DNA of 29,857 bases from Candolleomyces eurysporus (taxonomy: Eukaryota; Basidiomycota; Agaricomycetes; Agaricales; Psathyrellaceae): contig JANBPK010001569.1 of NCBI GenBank assembly GCA_027579435.1, positions 1 to 29,857 on the forward strand. Reading direction: 5' to 3'. Shown in pieces: positions 1 to 9,479 of the stretch (the first letter of the stretch is position 1; each line of letters begins with the position of its first letter). Below the pieces are notes generated by a model. That model saw only the letters and a list, made by a program, of their open reading frames with translations, made no database searches and was not told where the DNA came from. Made by a program: the position numbers and the translations under genes.

Positions 1-803
1 GGGGAGGCACTGGCCCTTCTCCTCTCCACCAAGAACAACGGGGGATCTTTCGACCTTTCCCATATAACGGACCTTTCCCTGGGCGCATTCTACTTTGGTG
101 AGGAGAAAATGGCCGATCCGTGGATCTTACTACTCGACCTATGCTGCAAGAACCTCCAGAAATATCGTATCATTCACGAGGTGTTCAGGATGGCGTCTCT
201 AGATATAACACCTTTCCATCCCTCCCTTCTTGACCTCCAACGTTTCCCCAACCTTGTGGACTTCTCGATCTTATTGGATTTCGGCGGGTTCGCCCATGAT
301 GATTCCTTTCCAATGCCTCAGGTTTTGGCCGCTTTCGACGGGCTCTCAAAATCGAGCGATCCTATCAGACTTACCACAATCAAGATAGAGTTCAACTTTG
401 ACTTTCCCAATGCCACAGATTCTCTCTACAGCTTCGTAACTGAGGAGGAATTCTGGGGCAACTTGGATGAAGTTTTGGCGCGACCGGCATTCTCTCGACT
501 GAGGGAACTGTGGATTGATTTTTATTTCGGGAACAAATTTCCCGATGACGAAGATTGGCCGACGGCTTCATACTTGATTACGTCGCAAATGCCAGAGTCT
601 CACCAGAAAGGAATACTAAAATTGACCACGGAGTGAGTAATTCTCTGTACTCCTCAGAACTCTATCGCTCATCCCGCTGGCCCTTTCCTAGCTTTGTGCC
701 TGATTAGGCTAACGTTCTTACGCTGGTACTCAGAGATTTCAATTTAAATAATCTTGAGCTCCAAACACGTATCAAAGGCTTGTTGTATGACAAATGTGGG
801 TAA
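1..803 (+). CDS. F-box/LRR-like protein, 3' end (5' part outside window)
   Basis: The reading frame is open from base 1, so the gene starts upstream; the ATG at 109 is internal. Exon 1..632 runs into a GTGAGT donor at 633. Joining it to 734 after the ctcag acceptor (intron 633..733, 101 bases) replaces the in-frame TGA at 634-636 with a 23-codon tail that ends at TAA 801-803. The visible protein is leucine-, phenylalanine- and aspartate-rich, with stretches such as PSLLDLQRFPNLVDFSILL and FSRLRELWIDF. These resemble the irregular leucine-rich C-terminal part of the very numerous F-box orphan proteins of mushroom fungi. Known F-box proteins are substrate adaptors of SCF ubiquitin ligases, but the F-box itself would lie upstream and is not seen, so the family call is by style only. 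The gene converges on the acid phosphatase gene with 12 bases between stop codons. Confidence 0.6.
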
Positions 804-815
804 TTAGAAAAATAC

Positions 816-3012
816 TTAACTACACGCCGCAAGCAGCCACTCTCCGCTCGGAACCAAGGAGTGAATATCTGAGATAGGGCGAAGTTAGAGTGCCGTGGTC
901 AAAAAGAGATGCACGTCCCACAGAGGGACAGTAAACTTACAATCTGTAAATTTCTCCAGTGGTATCATATCCAACACACCGAGCGGCGAAGCGGTCTCCA
1001 TAGTCGTCCCACTCCATAACACTCGTACAAACCAACCGTTCGAAGGGGTCGGCCTTTCATACAATTCGAGAACAACCTGTGTTGGATATTTAATTAAGCT
1101 CCTGTGTATTGTGTCAATGTGATTCTCCAAAATCTTACCTCACTTCCCCTGGAGTTCGATGACAAGTTCAGCAAACGGTGTCATGGAGAAACGAGTAGAA
1201 GAGCTCACATCCCGGGCCACGCCATCTTACTCACTTGGAGGAAACCAAGGAGCGACGAGATAGATCCATCGTGCGCGATATTATGGTAGTATTTCACCTA
1301 AGGATCTCGGTCAGCATATATTTACCCACCTACCTGAGAGCAGGGATTCTCGCTAAAGCTCACCTTGCTGGTGCCAGAAACTACGCCTCGCAAGTGTGAC
1401 TCGAGTTCGAGCATCCACGCGCCAAATTTAAGAGTTGCGTATCTAAGAGCGCCAGGGGCCTCTCGATAGAGGTACGAGTATTCCCAGTTGCCAATCTCAT
1501 ATACCTTATTTGCCTGTAAACCCCGAGATAAGCGACGCATTGGTGGCGGATATTAATGGTAGAACTTACTAGCTGTTGCGAGACACAATAAGAACTATTC
1601 GAAACATTGCAAGGTAGCGGTTTTCCATGGCACTGACGAGCATTTAGATTGTCGAAATAACTTCAACAAAAAAAGAGATGCTGTCAGCGCATTGACTCGT
1701 TGGTGAGAGTATTGAACTTACTGATCGAAACTAACATGCCACCCCGAGTCATCCGGCCTTATACCAGATACACCATCTAGTGCCCCGAAAGTGCCATCAT
1801 CATGCGCACGCTGCAGATGTGCCTTCCAGACAGACCCATTTGAACCCGTAGTAAAGGAAGTTCTCAGCGAGTCAGCTTGAGGGCAAGAGTATCGAGGTTC
1901 CAGAGAGTCGATGGAAGAAGGCTGAATGAGAACTGGAGGCGCTGAGATGTCGTAAGTGTGGCCTGGGTAGAACCCCTTGAGGATACCAGAGGCCACTTGA
2001 GATGTAAGAGGGTTGTTCGTCACACCTAGAGGGATGTCATCATGGATAGAACGTGCTGTATCAGTATGAGAACTGACGAAAAATAACTTCATCAGCAGTA
2101 GGACTATTAGAGAGTCCGAGCTTGCTACCGTATACTTCTCGGAGATTCTGACAGCGTTATGAGTCTCAACAGCTGGAGTAACATGAGATATTTGACTTAC
2201 CGCACCGTGCGTTATGGAGTCCTCCAGCCCACCTGGCGTCAGTTGGGGAAACTGACAGCTGTGAGATGGGTCAATGAGTCATGACTCGGATCCACTGAGA
2301 AAGAAAATACCTACTTTGATGCAATTACAGGCCCTTTCAGCCGACTGGCAGCGAAAGGATTGCTGCTATCCACAAACGCCTGCCACTATGAATAAGGTTT
2401 GTTTCCAGATCCCTTCCAAAATAGAGGAGGGGATGGGTACCTCAGCAGGGTTAGCGTTCTCGCCTTCGCCACTTTGGCTACATGCTCCGATTGAACCCAA
2501 TCCCAATAACTATATGATTTGGGAACGACAAACCTTCTGAGACCGTAGAGTGGTCCAACTCCAGAACAGTCCCACCGGGTATCTTCCTGATAGAAAAGGT
2601 TCGAGTCGTAGGGAGTTCGTTTATGATGTCGTTGGATTACTTCTACATATTTCAACACAAATTCGCTTGATGGAGCGCTGCATGCATGACGGATGGACGT
2701 ATCAGCCGTACTTCCAACAGAGCTCGAACCAATGTCGTGATATACTGACCTGTATATCTCCTTGGTAACGTGTGGCATGTTACACCAATCGTTGACAAGC
2801 CTCGGAGCCTGACTAGGGCTAAAAGCGAGCGAAGAAGCATCAAACTCTTGCCAAGATTCATCCGAGATGAGTACACCATGTTCGAAGTCTTCGTGTGATT
2901 GCTCATCCCTTGCTAGAGCAGTTGTTTCAACGTCTCTCGAAGAAACAGAGCCGTATAGCAGCCAGAGACATAGGAAGCCACCAATGAGGGAGGCAGGGAG
3001 TATAGAGGGCAT
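816..3012 (-). CDS. Secreted histidine acid phosphatase (histidine phosphatase superfamily, branch 2)
   Basis: I reconstructed 13 exons (3012..2750, 2677..2534, 2477..2441, 2385..2315, 2258..2201, 2147..2078, 2025..1722, 1660..1570, 1513..1364, 1297..1209, 1148..1139, 1076..941, 868..816). All twelve introns are GT..AG, 52-72 bases, and phase is kept throughout, giving 491 residues, the usual family length. Residues 1-25 form a signal peptide, so the enzyme is secreted or cell-wall bound. The phosphohistidine motif RHHKRTP lies at about 104-110 and the C-terminal catalytic HDGS at about 405. Other family landmarks are NDWCNMPHV, CQFPQLTPGGLEDSITHG, VTNNPLTSQVASG, GNWEYSYLYRE, WPGMGSE and METASPLGVLDMIPLEKF. 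Members hydrolyse phosphomonoesters, including phytate in some; the substrate here is unknown. The start is the ATG at 3012; an in-frame TTG at 3018 is not needed. Exon 11 is a 10-base microexon. The 72-base intron 2678..2749 is in frame without a stop, so its retention would add 24 residues. Confidence 0.9.
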
Positions 3013-3018
3013 TGGCAA

Positions 3019-3288
3019 GGTGATGAAATTTGCTCAGGTCGGTGGACTGACGGATGTTGGTACGGAGCGAGGGAGACGATGGCAACCAAGAAGCCTGGCA
3101 TCTCAGAATGGCTGTTATAAGGACTAGATAAAGCAGGGTGAGCTCCAACTTGGTTCCGGAGCATTTATCACACGTGCGTCATGATCAAGCCGGCGCCCTA
3201 ATTAACTCCCGGTAACCGTTGGCCGATACGCAGGGAGAAGAATCCCCCATCATATTACCGAACAGGAGCGTTCTGACTATAATACATA
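3019..3288. promoter_or_regulatory. 5' flank of the acid phosphatase gene
   Basis: No coding region is visible here. Read on the minus strand, an AT-rich TATA-like stretch (ccttataacag, about 3112-3122) lies about 100 bases upstream of the phosphatase ATG and could be its core promoter. This is only a positional argument; no binding site can be assigned with confidence. The interval ends where a short inverted-repeat element begins. Confidence 0.25.
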
Positions 3289-3460
3289 CACTGCTGGGAT
3301 CGAAGTTGCTTGAGCGCGGCAAAATGTTTGAAGGTATTGTCTGAATTTTGAGTTCCGATTTTGCACGCGCCAAAATGCGAAATCGAAGTCACTATATTGA
3401 CAATACCTTTTACACGCATCTTGCTCCCAGTGTCCTCGAGAAACTTTGATCCCAGCAGTG
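3289..3460. mobile_element. Small inverted-repeat element (MITE-like), 172 bp
   Basis: The left end 3289-3314 begins CACTGCTGGGATC and ends CTTGAG. The right end 3435-3460 is its reverse complement at 23 of 26 positions. A second internal inverted pair (gaaggtattgtc near 3331 and gacaatacctttt near 3399) extends the hairpin. Six-base direct repeats ATACAT lie at 3282-3287, one base before the left end, and at 3461-3466, directly after the right end; they could be a target-site duplication. There is no transposase. Length, paired ends and flanking repeats fit a non-autonomous DNA transposon. ORFs crossing it on both strands are products of the palindrome. Confidence 0.65.
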
Positions 3461-3638
3461 ATACATGGAGGCTCCATAGACACTGCAGAAGAGAAATAGA
3501 TTGGACTAAGAGGAAAGCAACGTACACTGAATACAGTACATACACGGTGGACTGATAAAGAACAGAAGGGAAATAGAGGCATTAGTCAGGAAAGGAAGAC
3601 ATCTGGGAGAGGCGGCGGGGTAGTCGAAAAACGACTCT

Positions 3639-3757
3639 CTGTGTTGCAGGAAAGGAATATGGGTACAACGGTACTAACTCGTATTGAAAGCGCGGTGCAC
3701 TCAGTGAGTCACTGTGTTGCAAGAAAGGATGCTGCGGGGCAACTCTGCAACACAGGG
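3639..3757. repeat. Cluster of short repeats around tgtgttgca
   Basis: The 18-mer ctgtgttgcaggaaagga at 3639-3656 recurs with one change (ctgtgttgcaagaaagga) at 3712-3729. An inverted partial copy, ctctgcaacacag, lies around 3743-3755. Just upstream, agtcg-aaaaa-cgact (3622-3636) can form a small hairpin. The second copy and the inverted copy can pair with each other across about 15 bases. The function is unknown; this may be a relic of another small element. Confidence 0.45.
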
Positions 3758-3826
3758 CCTACTATATGATTCAGCCATCGTGTCTCACCGACTCCAGCAT
3801 ACGCTACAGCTATAGCACTGGAGACG

Positions 3827-3970
3827 ATGACTGTTTTAATGGGGAGAATGGCGGAGCCGAAGATCGAGCCTGCTGATGCAGAGGCCTACGAAAAGCCTTC
3901 TGCCTTCATCACTCGCCCTTACGACTACATCTCTGAGTTTATTTCGACGGCTCGGACAGTGGGTTGTTGA
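3827..3970 (+). CDS. Hypothetical 47-codon ORF
   Basis: ATG at 3827, TGA at 3968-3970, 47 residues. The product is acidic in its first half (AEPKIEPADAEAYEKP) and then ITRPYDYISEFI. Codon choice (GAG, AAG, TTC, ATC, TAC) is more gene-like than the neighbouring sequence, so it could be a small gene or a single exon of a decayed one. I do not recognise the protein. It lies in the spacer before the NLR array and has no copy in the later units, so it is older single-copy sequence rather than part of the amplified segment. Confidence 0.25.
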   Translation: MTVLMGRMAEPKIEPADAEAYEKPSAFITRPYDYISEFISTARTVGC

Positions 3971-4540
3971 TTGATTGGGATTTGTGCGTCGATGTCGAAC
4001 GCACCGGTCCACTACGAAAAGAGCGCACGGTTTGCTGTTCCCGCTCCATTAGTATGTTTCTTCTCTTACTGCTAGTCCCTCGACTCGGAGGGAACCTGGC
4101 AATTCATTTCTGCTGCCCTCTTCCGCTTGCGTGGACTCTCCTCCCCCAATCAGCTGGCAGTTTTGAAAATTTCCCATCTCAAGAAATTCCTTGCTCAAAT
4201 TCAATTGAAGTGAAGGTCGGTCACTCGGATTTAAGTCATGACTTGGGCTTCAGCGCAAAATTTTGACCTAATTCCCGCCCTCTTTCTCCCCCCTCCACGT
4301 TGTAAACAGTGAGCATCTCTCCATTCTTATGTATGAGTTCCATGCATCATGAGGCCTTAGTGAGGATCATGATATGGTTATGGCTCTGCAATTCCTTTTT
4401 TGCAATCGTGGCTGTCGCCCAGCTTGACTTGTATCCCGCTCCACTTTCACCTCGAACTGTCGCCCCACTCTACCCTCTGGCTGGAGCCACGGGACTGCAT
4501 CTCATACTCGTATCGAGCCTTTGACCCGTTGAAAGTGGCG
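3971..4540. other. Spacer between unique region and duplicated array
   Basis: No convincing gene is seen. Pyrimidine-rich tracts and a CCAAT box (cccccaatcagc, about 4142-4153) suggest promoter-type DNA. Short ORFs here have low-complexity or random composition. Similarity to the 5' flanks of the other NLR copies starts only at about 4541, so this is the last unique DNA before the array. Confidence 0.4.
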
Positions 4541-4785
4541 AAGGGACGCAGCTTCGATTTGTATGTGACCGTCTACACTGGACATACATGACTGACGAAA
4601 ATGCGATATCCATAGCAATTCACAGGATATGGGCATCTATCGGACATCACAGCCCCCACCTTAATTTGACCGCTTGCTCACGGATGCCGCGTGCCTAACT
4701 CCTGTCAACGGTTAGTCTGCGGGTTTTACTCCTTGCTTTCCTCCCCTCAACACCTTGCTAGGTTCCCCCTTCCCATCCTCGCACG
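4541..4785 (+). promoter_or_regulatory. 5' flank of NLR A, shared with copies B, C and part of D
   Basis: This stretch aligns by eye with 15624-15867 and 26494-26734. Shared blocks include a gggcatctatcggacatcacagcccc-type stretch, the cttgctcacggatgccgcgtgcc region and pyrimidine-rich sequence just before the ATG. Such CT-rich leaders are common in fungal promoters and 5' UTRs. No TATA box can be assigned. Retention in every copy suggests the promoter was amplified with the gene. Confidence 0.45.
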
Positions 4786-7700
4786 ATGGCTCCCGGGTCT
4801 ACAAAACCCAATCTCCTGGGCCGTCTCTCCTCATTTGTCAAGGGACGTAGCAGCAAGTCTGCTGTTAAACATCCACAACTCTTGGCCGAAACCGCCAATA
4901 CGGGCGCTGGGCTGTTACCAACTCAGGATCCCTCAACACCATTCATTCTGCTTACCCCTGCGAACGACCCCACAGTGTTGAGCGGTCAAGCTTCCACCTC
5001 GCAGCCATCAAAGCATCCGCCTACGAACGAAACCGATCACAACCCTGTCGAATCTCCGCCCACTGCAGCAAATGATATCTATCTTGCAGCTTCCACCTCC
5101 ACCCCAACTAATCAAGAGCCCGTCTCCCAGCCATCAATTCGTCCCACTGCTAGCAGCAGCAAGGCCGTGCCATCGCATAATCTTCAGGTCCGATCATCTT
5201 GCCAATCTCCGTCGGCACCTTCCCTAGTGGGGTTACAGCCGGTATCCTTCTTTGAGGGTGCACAGAATTTTCAAATGAGGGACGTCATAAATGTATTCAA
5301 CGAAGTCGGAACTCAACAGAGCGCTCTCGAAATCGGTACGTGGACAGTGGAATTTGACAGATCGACGGATATCGCTGACGGAATCCCATATCAGGACGAG
5401 GACGGCTGCGTGCGCTTCCAAGACATCCAGACATGAGTGGGAAGCATGACGAGTACATACCTAACAGTCGCAAGCCAGACGTTGACAAATTATGCGAGTG
5501 GGAATCAACCTCGACGATCCTCGTCTTGTGCATTCATGGGCCGGCTGGCATTGGGAAATCCACTCTCGCTGGCTATCTCAGAGACAAGTTTCGCTCAGCT
5601 GGTCGGTTGGCTGCCTCTGTTTTCCTCGGCGTCATTCGGACAGAAACGTTGGGGCCCGAAACGATCATCAAGATGATAGCTCACGAGATCGGATGGATTC
5701 ATCCTCGAGCAATTCCGAAGATTGTGGAGGCGATGGATCAATGTCATGGGACCTCGGTGGAAAACCACCTCCGACAGTACATCCTCGAACCGTTGCGGTC
5801 ACTCGGTCACCCGCAACCGCTGATCATAATCATGGACGCTATGGACGAATGGCGGGATCATCCATCATTCACCAAGGCGCTCGCTCTCCTCAACTCGGAA
5901 AGCTCTGTTGTCAAATTCATCCTGACTGATCGTTTGAACCCAGGCGCTTCCCGCTTGCCCGGTATTGACAAAGTCTCGATTTACACATATCCCCTTGGTC
6001 CAATTTCGAACGAGGTGATCAAGGCGTATTTTCTCGACAATTTAGAGACGGTTCCGTGGGTAGATGGGCGGAAAGCTAGTTCTCTAGACGTTGAGAAGCT
6101 TACGGAGCTTTCAGGCGGACTCCCAGTATGGGCGACGACTGTGATCGGGGTGCTTTCGCACTCATTCAGTGAGTCCCCACCCCACGAAATCCTCGCAGAG
6201 ATAGTCGGAAGTCGGCGGCAAGTTGGTGGAAGTGATCGGCTCGGCGACTTGTATCGCAATGCGCTCGAGCGCCTTTTCCCGTCGTCTGATGCCCGGAAGT
6301 GGTTTCGACGGCATATGGGGGCGACTACCGTCCTCCAGGAACCACTTTCTCTCGAAGACTTTTCCACGCTTACAGGAATCCCGTCTCATCTCATAAACAA
6401 GATTCAGCTCCCTCTCTCCGCTCTACAGACACGATCCCCTGCCCCCGGCTCAGAAAAGATGATCCATCCGGCAACAACACTCTTCCATCTATCATTTCTC
6501 GAGTATGTCCAAGCACCAACAACGGACACCTCTTTCGCCATCTCAACCTTCGATTCGCACTCTACGATAGGTCTGACTTGTTCCAAGCAAGTCACCATCC
6601 TGCCACCTCCTTCCCTGCACAACAACTCCCCCCTTCGTCCCCTCCAGCACTACGCTGTGAAGTACTGGCTGCATCATGTATTCAACGGGACCCCACGCTC
6701 GAGCGATCAATGGTCACAGACAGAACATTGTTCGACATTGCAAATGACGCCTGACACCCATGGACGATGGGCGACGTTCTTTCTCAAAGGCTTAATGTCT
6801 GGGGAAGTTGTATCAACGCTGGAGGATGTTCGAGAGGAGGACGGGATGGCATTGACTCTTAGGAATGCGGCACGTCGGCTGGCTGAAATTGGCGGAGATC
6901 ACTGGGGATTTCAGGTGGCTTGTTTAGAGGTTGCTGTAAGGATTGATGGTGGAGATGCAGATGGATGGTCAGAGCTAGGGGAGTGCTATGATGCAAGGGG
7001 TGACCGGACAGGTAACCTCCAGATGTATGAGGAGGCTGTGGTGGTCTTTCGACATGCATTACATCTCCGGCCGGACCCACACCCCAGCCGTGGAAAAACA
7101 CTCGACAACATTGCTACCGCACTCTGGTCATGTTACCGACAGAACGGAGATAGCGACATCCTTGATGAAGCCATTTCATGTTCCCGCATGGCGGTCACAC
7201 TCAGTCCGACGCCCCACCCAGGTCGTTACAGGTATTTCGGCAATCTCGCCACTGCTCTCAAGGAATTTTATTATCGCAATGGCAGCCTCGAAGTATTGAA
7301 TGAGATTATTTCACTGGAGCGTGAAGTTCTTGAACTCTGCCCTGTACCCCATCCAGATCACTCCAGGTCGCTCAACAACCTTGCCAGTAGTCTCGAATNC
7401 CCTTTACGAGCACAATGGGGACATTGACGCACTGAACGAGGCCATTTCACTGCATCGTGATGCACTTGCACTCCGCCCTGTACCCCACCCAGATCGCNCN
7501 NNGTCGCTCAACAACCTTGCCAATGTTCTTGATGATCTTCATGGGTGCAATGGTGACATCAGGGCATTGAACGAGGCCATTTCACTCCATCGCGAAGCGC
7601 TTGGGCTGCGCCCTGCACCCCACCCAAATCGCTCCTACTCGCTCAACAATCTTGCTTGCTGTCTCCATGCTCTTTATCAGCACAACAAAGATATTGGGAG

Positions 7701-8013
7701 CCTGAACGAGTGCATTTCACTGGGTCGTGAGGGGCTGGCACTTTGTCCTGCACCCCACCCACTTCGACATACAACTCTCGATATTCTTGCTGAAGCGTAT
7801 CTATCCCAGTTTGAGCGGGATGGAGCTGTGGAAGTTCTCGATGAAGCGATCTCGCTGCATCGGGAATGGCTGGTCTTCTTCCCTCCTGAACACAGACACC
7901 GGCCACACGGCATCAAATCTCTTGTGAAGCTTCTCGAAAAGCGATGGGAAGCTACAGGAGATGACCGATATTGTGGAGAAGTTGAAGATCTGAAGGCGGA
8001 ATTGGCTGCATGA
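4786..8013 (+). CDS. NLR A: NACHT domain protein with 45-residue TPR units
   Basis: Two exons: 4786..5335 and 5395..8013; intron 5336..5394 (GTACGT..CAG, 59 bases, phase 1). Residues 1-154 are S/T/P-rich and probably disordered, followed by a conserved block 155-183 (FFEGAQNFQMRD...). The NACHT NTPase domain has Walker A GPAGIGKST (from about 232), Walker B LIIIMDAMDEW (about 326-336), FILTDRLNP (about 359-366) and GGLPVWATTVI (about 425-434). FHLSFLEYV near 547 resembles the winged-helix motif of fungal NACHT proteins. From about 700 there are seven TPR-like units, most ending in PxPHPxR. It probably acts as a cytosolic STAND receptor in non-self recognition; the ligand is unknown. The frame breaks at N 7399, where B has one base fewer; without that N the protein is 1,055 residues. 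Ns at 7499, 7501 and 7502 are substitutions. Confidence 0.85.
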
Positions 8014-9450
8014 GCCGCATCCGAGCTGGCATTTTCTATGACAGACTTATTTGCTTTGTTCGAGGCAGCATCTGCCTCAGAGTGGTGGTGGAAGGGTGTT
8101 TTTAGACTAGTCTATGCATGTACACAATCGTATCATTTTCAATGTATTTACTTACGTGGTCCTATTGATCGTACTCGAGGTGGATTGCAGAATGGATAGC
8201 CCGGCCCACTGGCATACACGCTCATGAGTAATATAAACTGTCATCGAACGCAACTTCAATCTCCTGATATCTTGCTCCACCTCAACGGCCAGGTAGCGAT
8301 CAAGGTGCGCCAAAATGAGCTGCCGGGTAATGAGAAGATGAAGGATTGCTCTCCGTTATCTGGAGTCGCTAACGGTCTGTTTCCAGAGTGTCAGAGGGTA
8401 CATTGTTGGTTTATAAGCGGGGGAGGAAGGTTAAAAGACGCACCAAGCCGTCAGAGACTCCTAGAGAGCGTGAACACAGTCTTCGCCCATCCACCGGCTA
8501 CGATGGGTGCCATAAGACCCCCGTCTTGCTTCGCACTCTCTGGGCCGTCATGTCATACTATTGTTGTTTTCTTCCATGTTCAAACTTTCCCAGCTTCGCG
8601 GCGAGCACGCTCCGAATTCCACACCTTCCCACCACGAGCAACCCTACCCATCCCTGCTGGAATCTCGGCCGCCCATCCACCCCTGATGAAGACTAAAGGC
8701 ATGCAATGAGGGTTTCACATGCTCGCTGGAACGTCCACAACATAGTGGCACCCTCAGCCCTGTTGGGAGAATTCTAGCGTCTGAGACGAGCGAGCGTCCT
8801 TCCATTGTGCTGAGTTGGGATCGTAGGATAGTGACAAAGCCACATTTGCGATGGCGGCAATGGGGAGACGATGTTGGGGGCATGAGGAACCGGAGAGGAC
8901 TGACACCGGCACCGCGTCCTTGTCTGCAGGGCAAAGACAACATCGGTATCTTCAGGGATTCACGGATCCCCAAAGGGAAGGTAGGGAGGGAGTGGTGGAG
9001 GAGAGGGGTTGGGGACTAGGGCGGAACAACACTGGCGTCACCGAAAACCTCGAAATATGAGCGCAAGAATTTGGGGCAGTGGTCCGTTAATCAGCGGTAG
9101 AAAGGCCTCGGCTTGTTTGGCGCGGTAATGAAAGGCGAGCACAAAGCCCAGTTACAAGTTGAGAGGGCGATCGTTGAATTGCATTGACGCTAACCGGGAG
9201 AGGATAAATATACAAGATCAGCGATGTAGCACGAGAGATGGGAAGAAACTCACCAGATGAGAATAGAAAGGCGTGAACGGTCAATGTCCTCGATTACCCA
9301 TCTTGCGGGTTCAGGAGCTCTGCGAGCCGCGGCAGAGAGAAATGAATCGTTGAACCTTTCAAAGCCAATCAGCGTCGAGAAAAGCTGGTTGGTCGAGGGG
9401 ACAAACAAGTACATACATTATTCTGCTCGCTCTCCGGCTTTCACTCAGAC
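8014..9450. other. Shared 3' flank of NLR A
   Basis: This interval is matched almost base for base by 19218-20660 behind NLR B, apart from small indels such as about 25 bases near 8100-8125. ORFs across it (for example 8224-8709) have no recognisable domain and are not all preserved in the second copy. The first part is probably the 3' UTR. One 36-codon ORF (8576-8686) is kept in both copies and is listed separately. I see no RNA gene or transposase here. Confidence 0.5.
8576..8686 (+). CDS. Hypothetical 36-codon ORF downstream of NLR A
   Basis: ATG 8576, TGA 8684-8686. The product begins MFKLSQLRGEHAPN and ends LLESRPPIHP; it is proline-, serine- and histidine-rich. The same start, length and stop occur behind NLR B at 19767-19877, with several substitutions but no frameshift. 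It may be a first exon, a microprotein or chance conservation of a recent duplicate; base changes are too few to tell by eye. The family is not recognised. Confidence 0.2.
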   Translation: MFKLSQLRGEHAPNSTPSHHEQPYPSLLESRPPIHP

Positions 9451-9479
9451 TGTTGCGGCAGCCCAACTGGTGTTCCACA

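Noticed and set aside
3010..3018. Phosphatase start two codons upstream at 3018
   Set aside because: That codon is TTG; the ATG at 3012 gives a normal signal peptide.
3255..3582. Overlapping 96- and 101-codon minus-strand ORFs
   Set aside because: They run through the inverted-repeat element and have no protein-like composition; they are by-products of the palindrome.
8224..8709. 161-codon plus-strand ORF behind NLR A
   Set aside because: It has no recognisable domain, its 5' part is not kept in unit 2, and its composition is that of non-coding flank; only the embedded 36-codon frame is shared.
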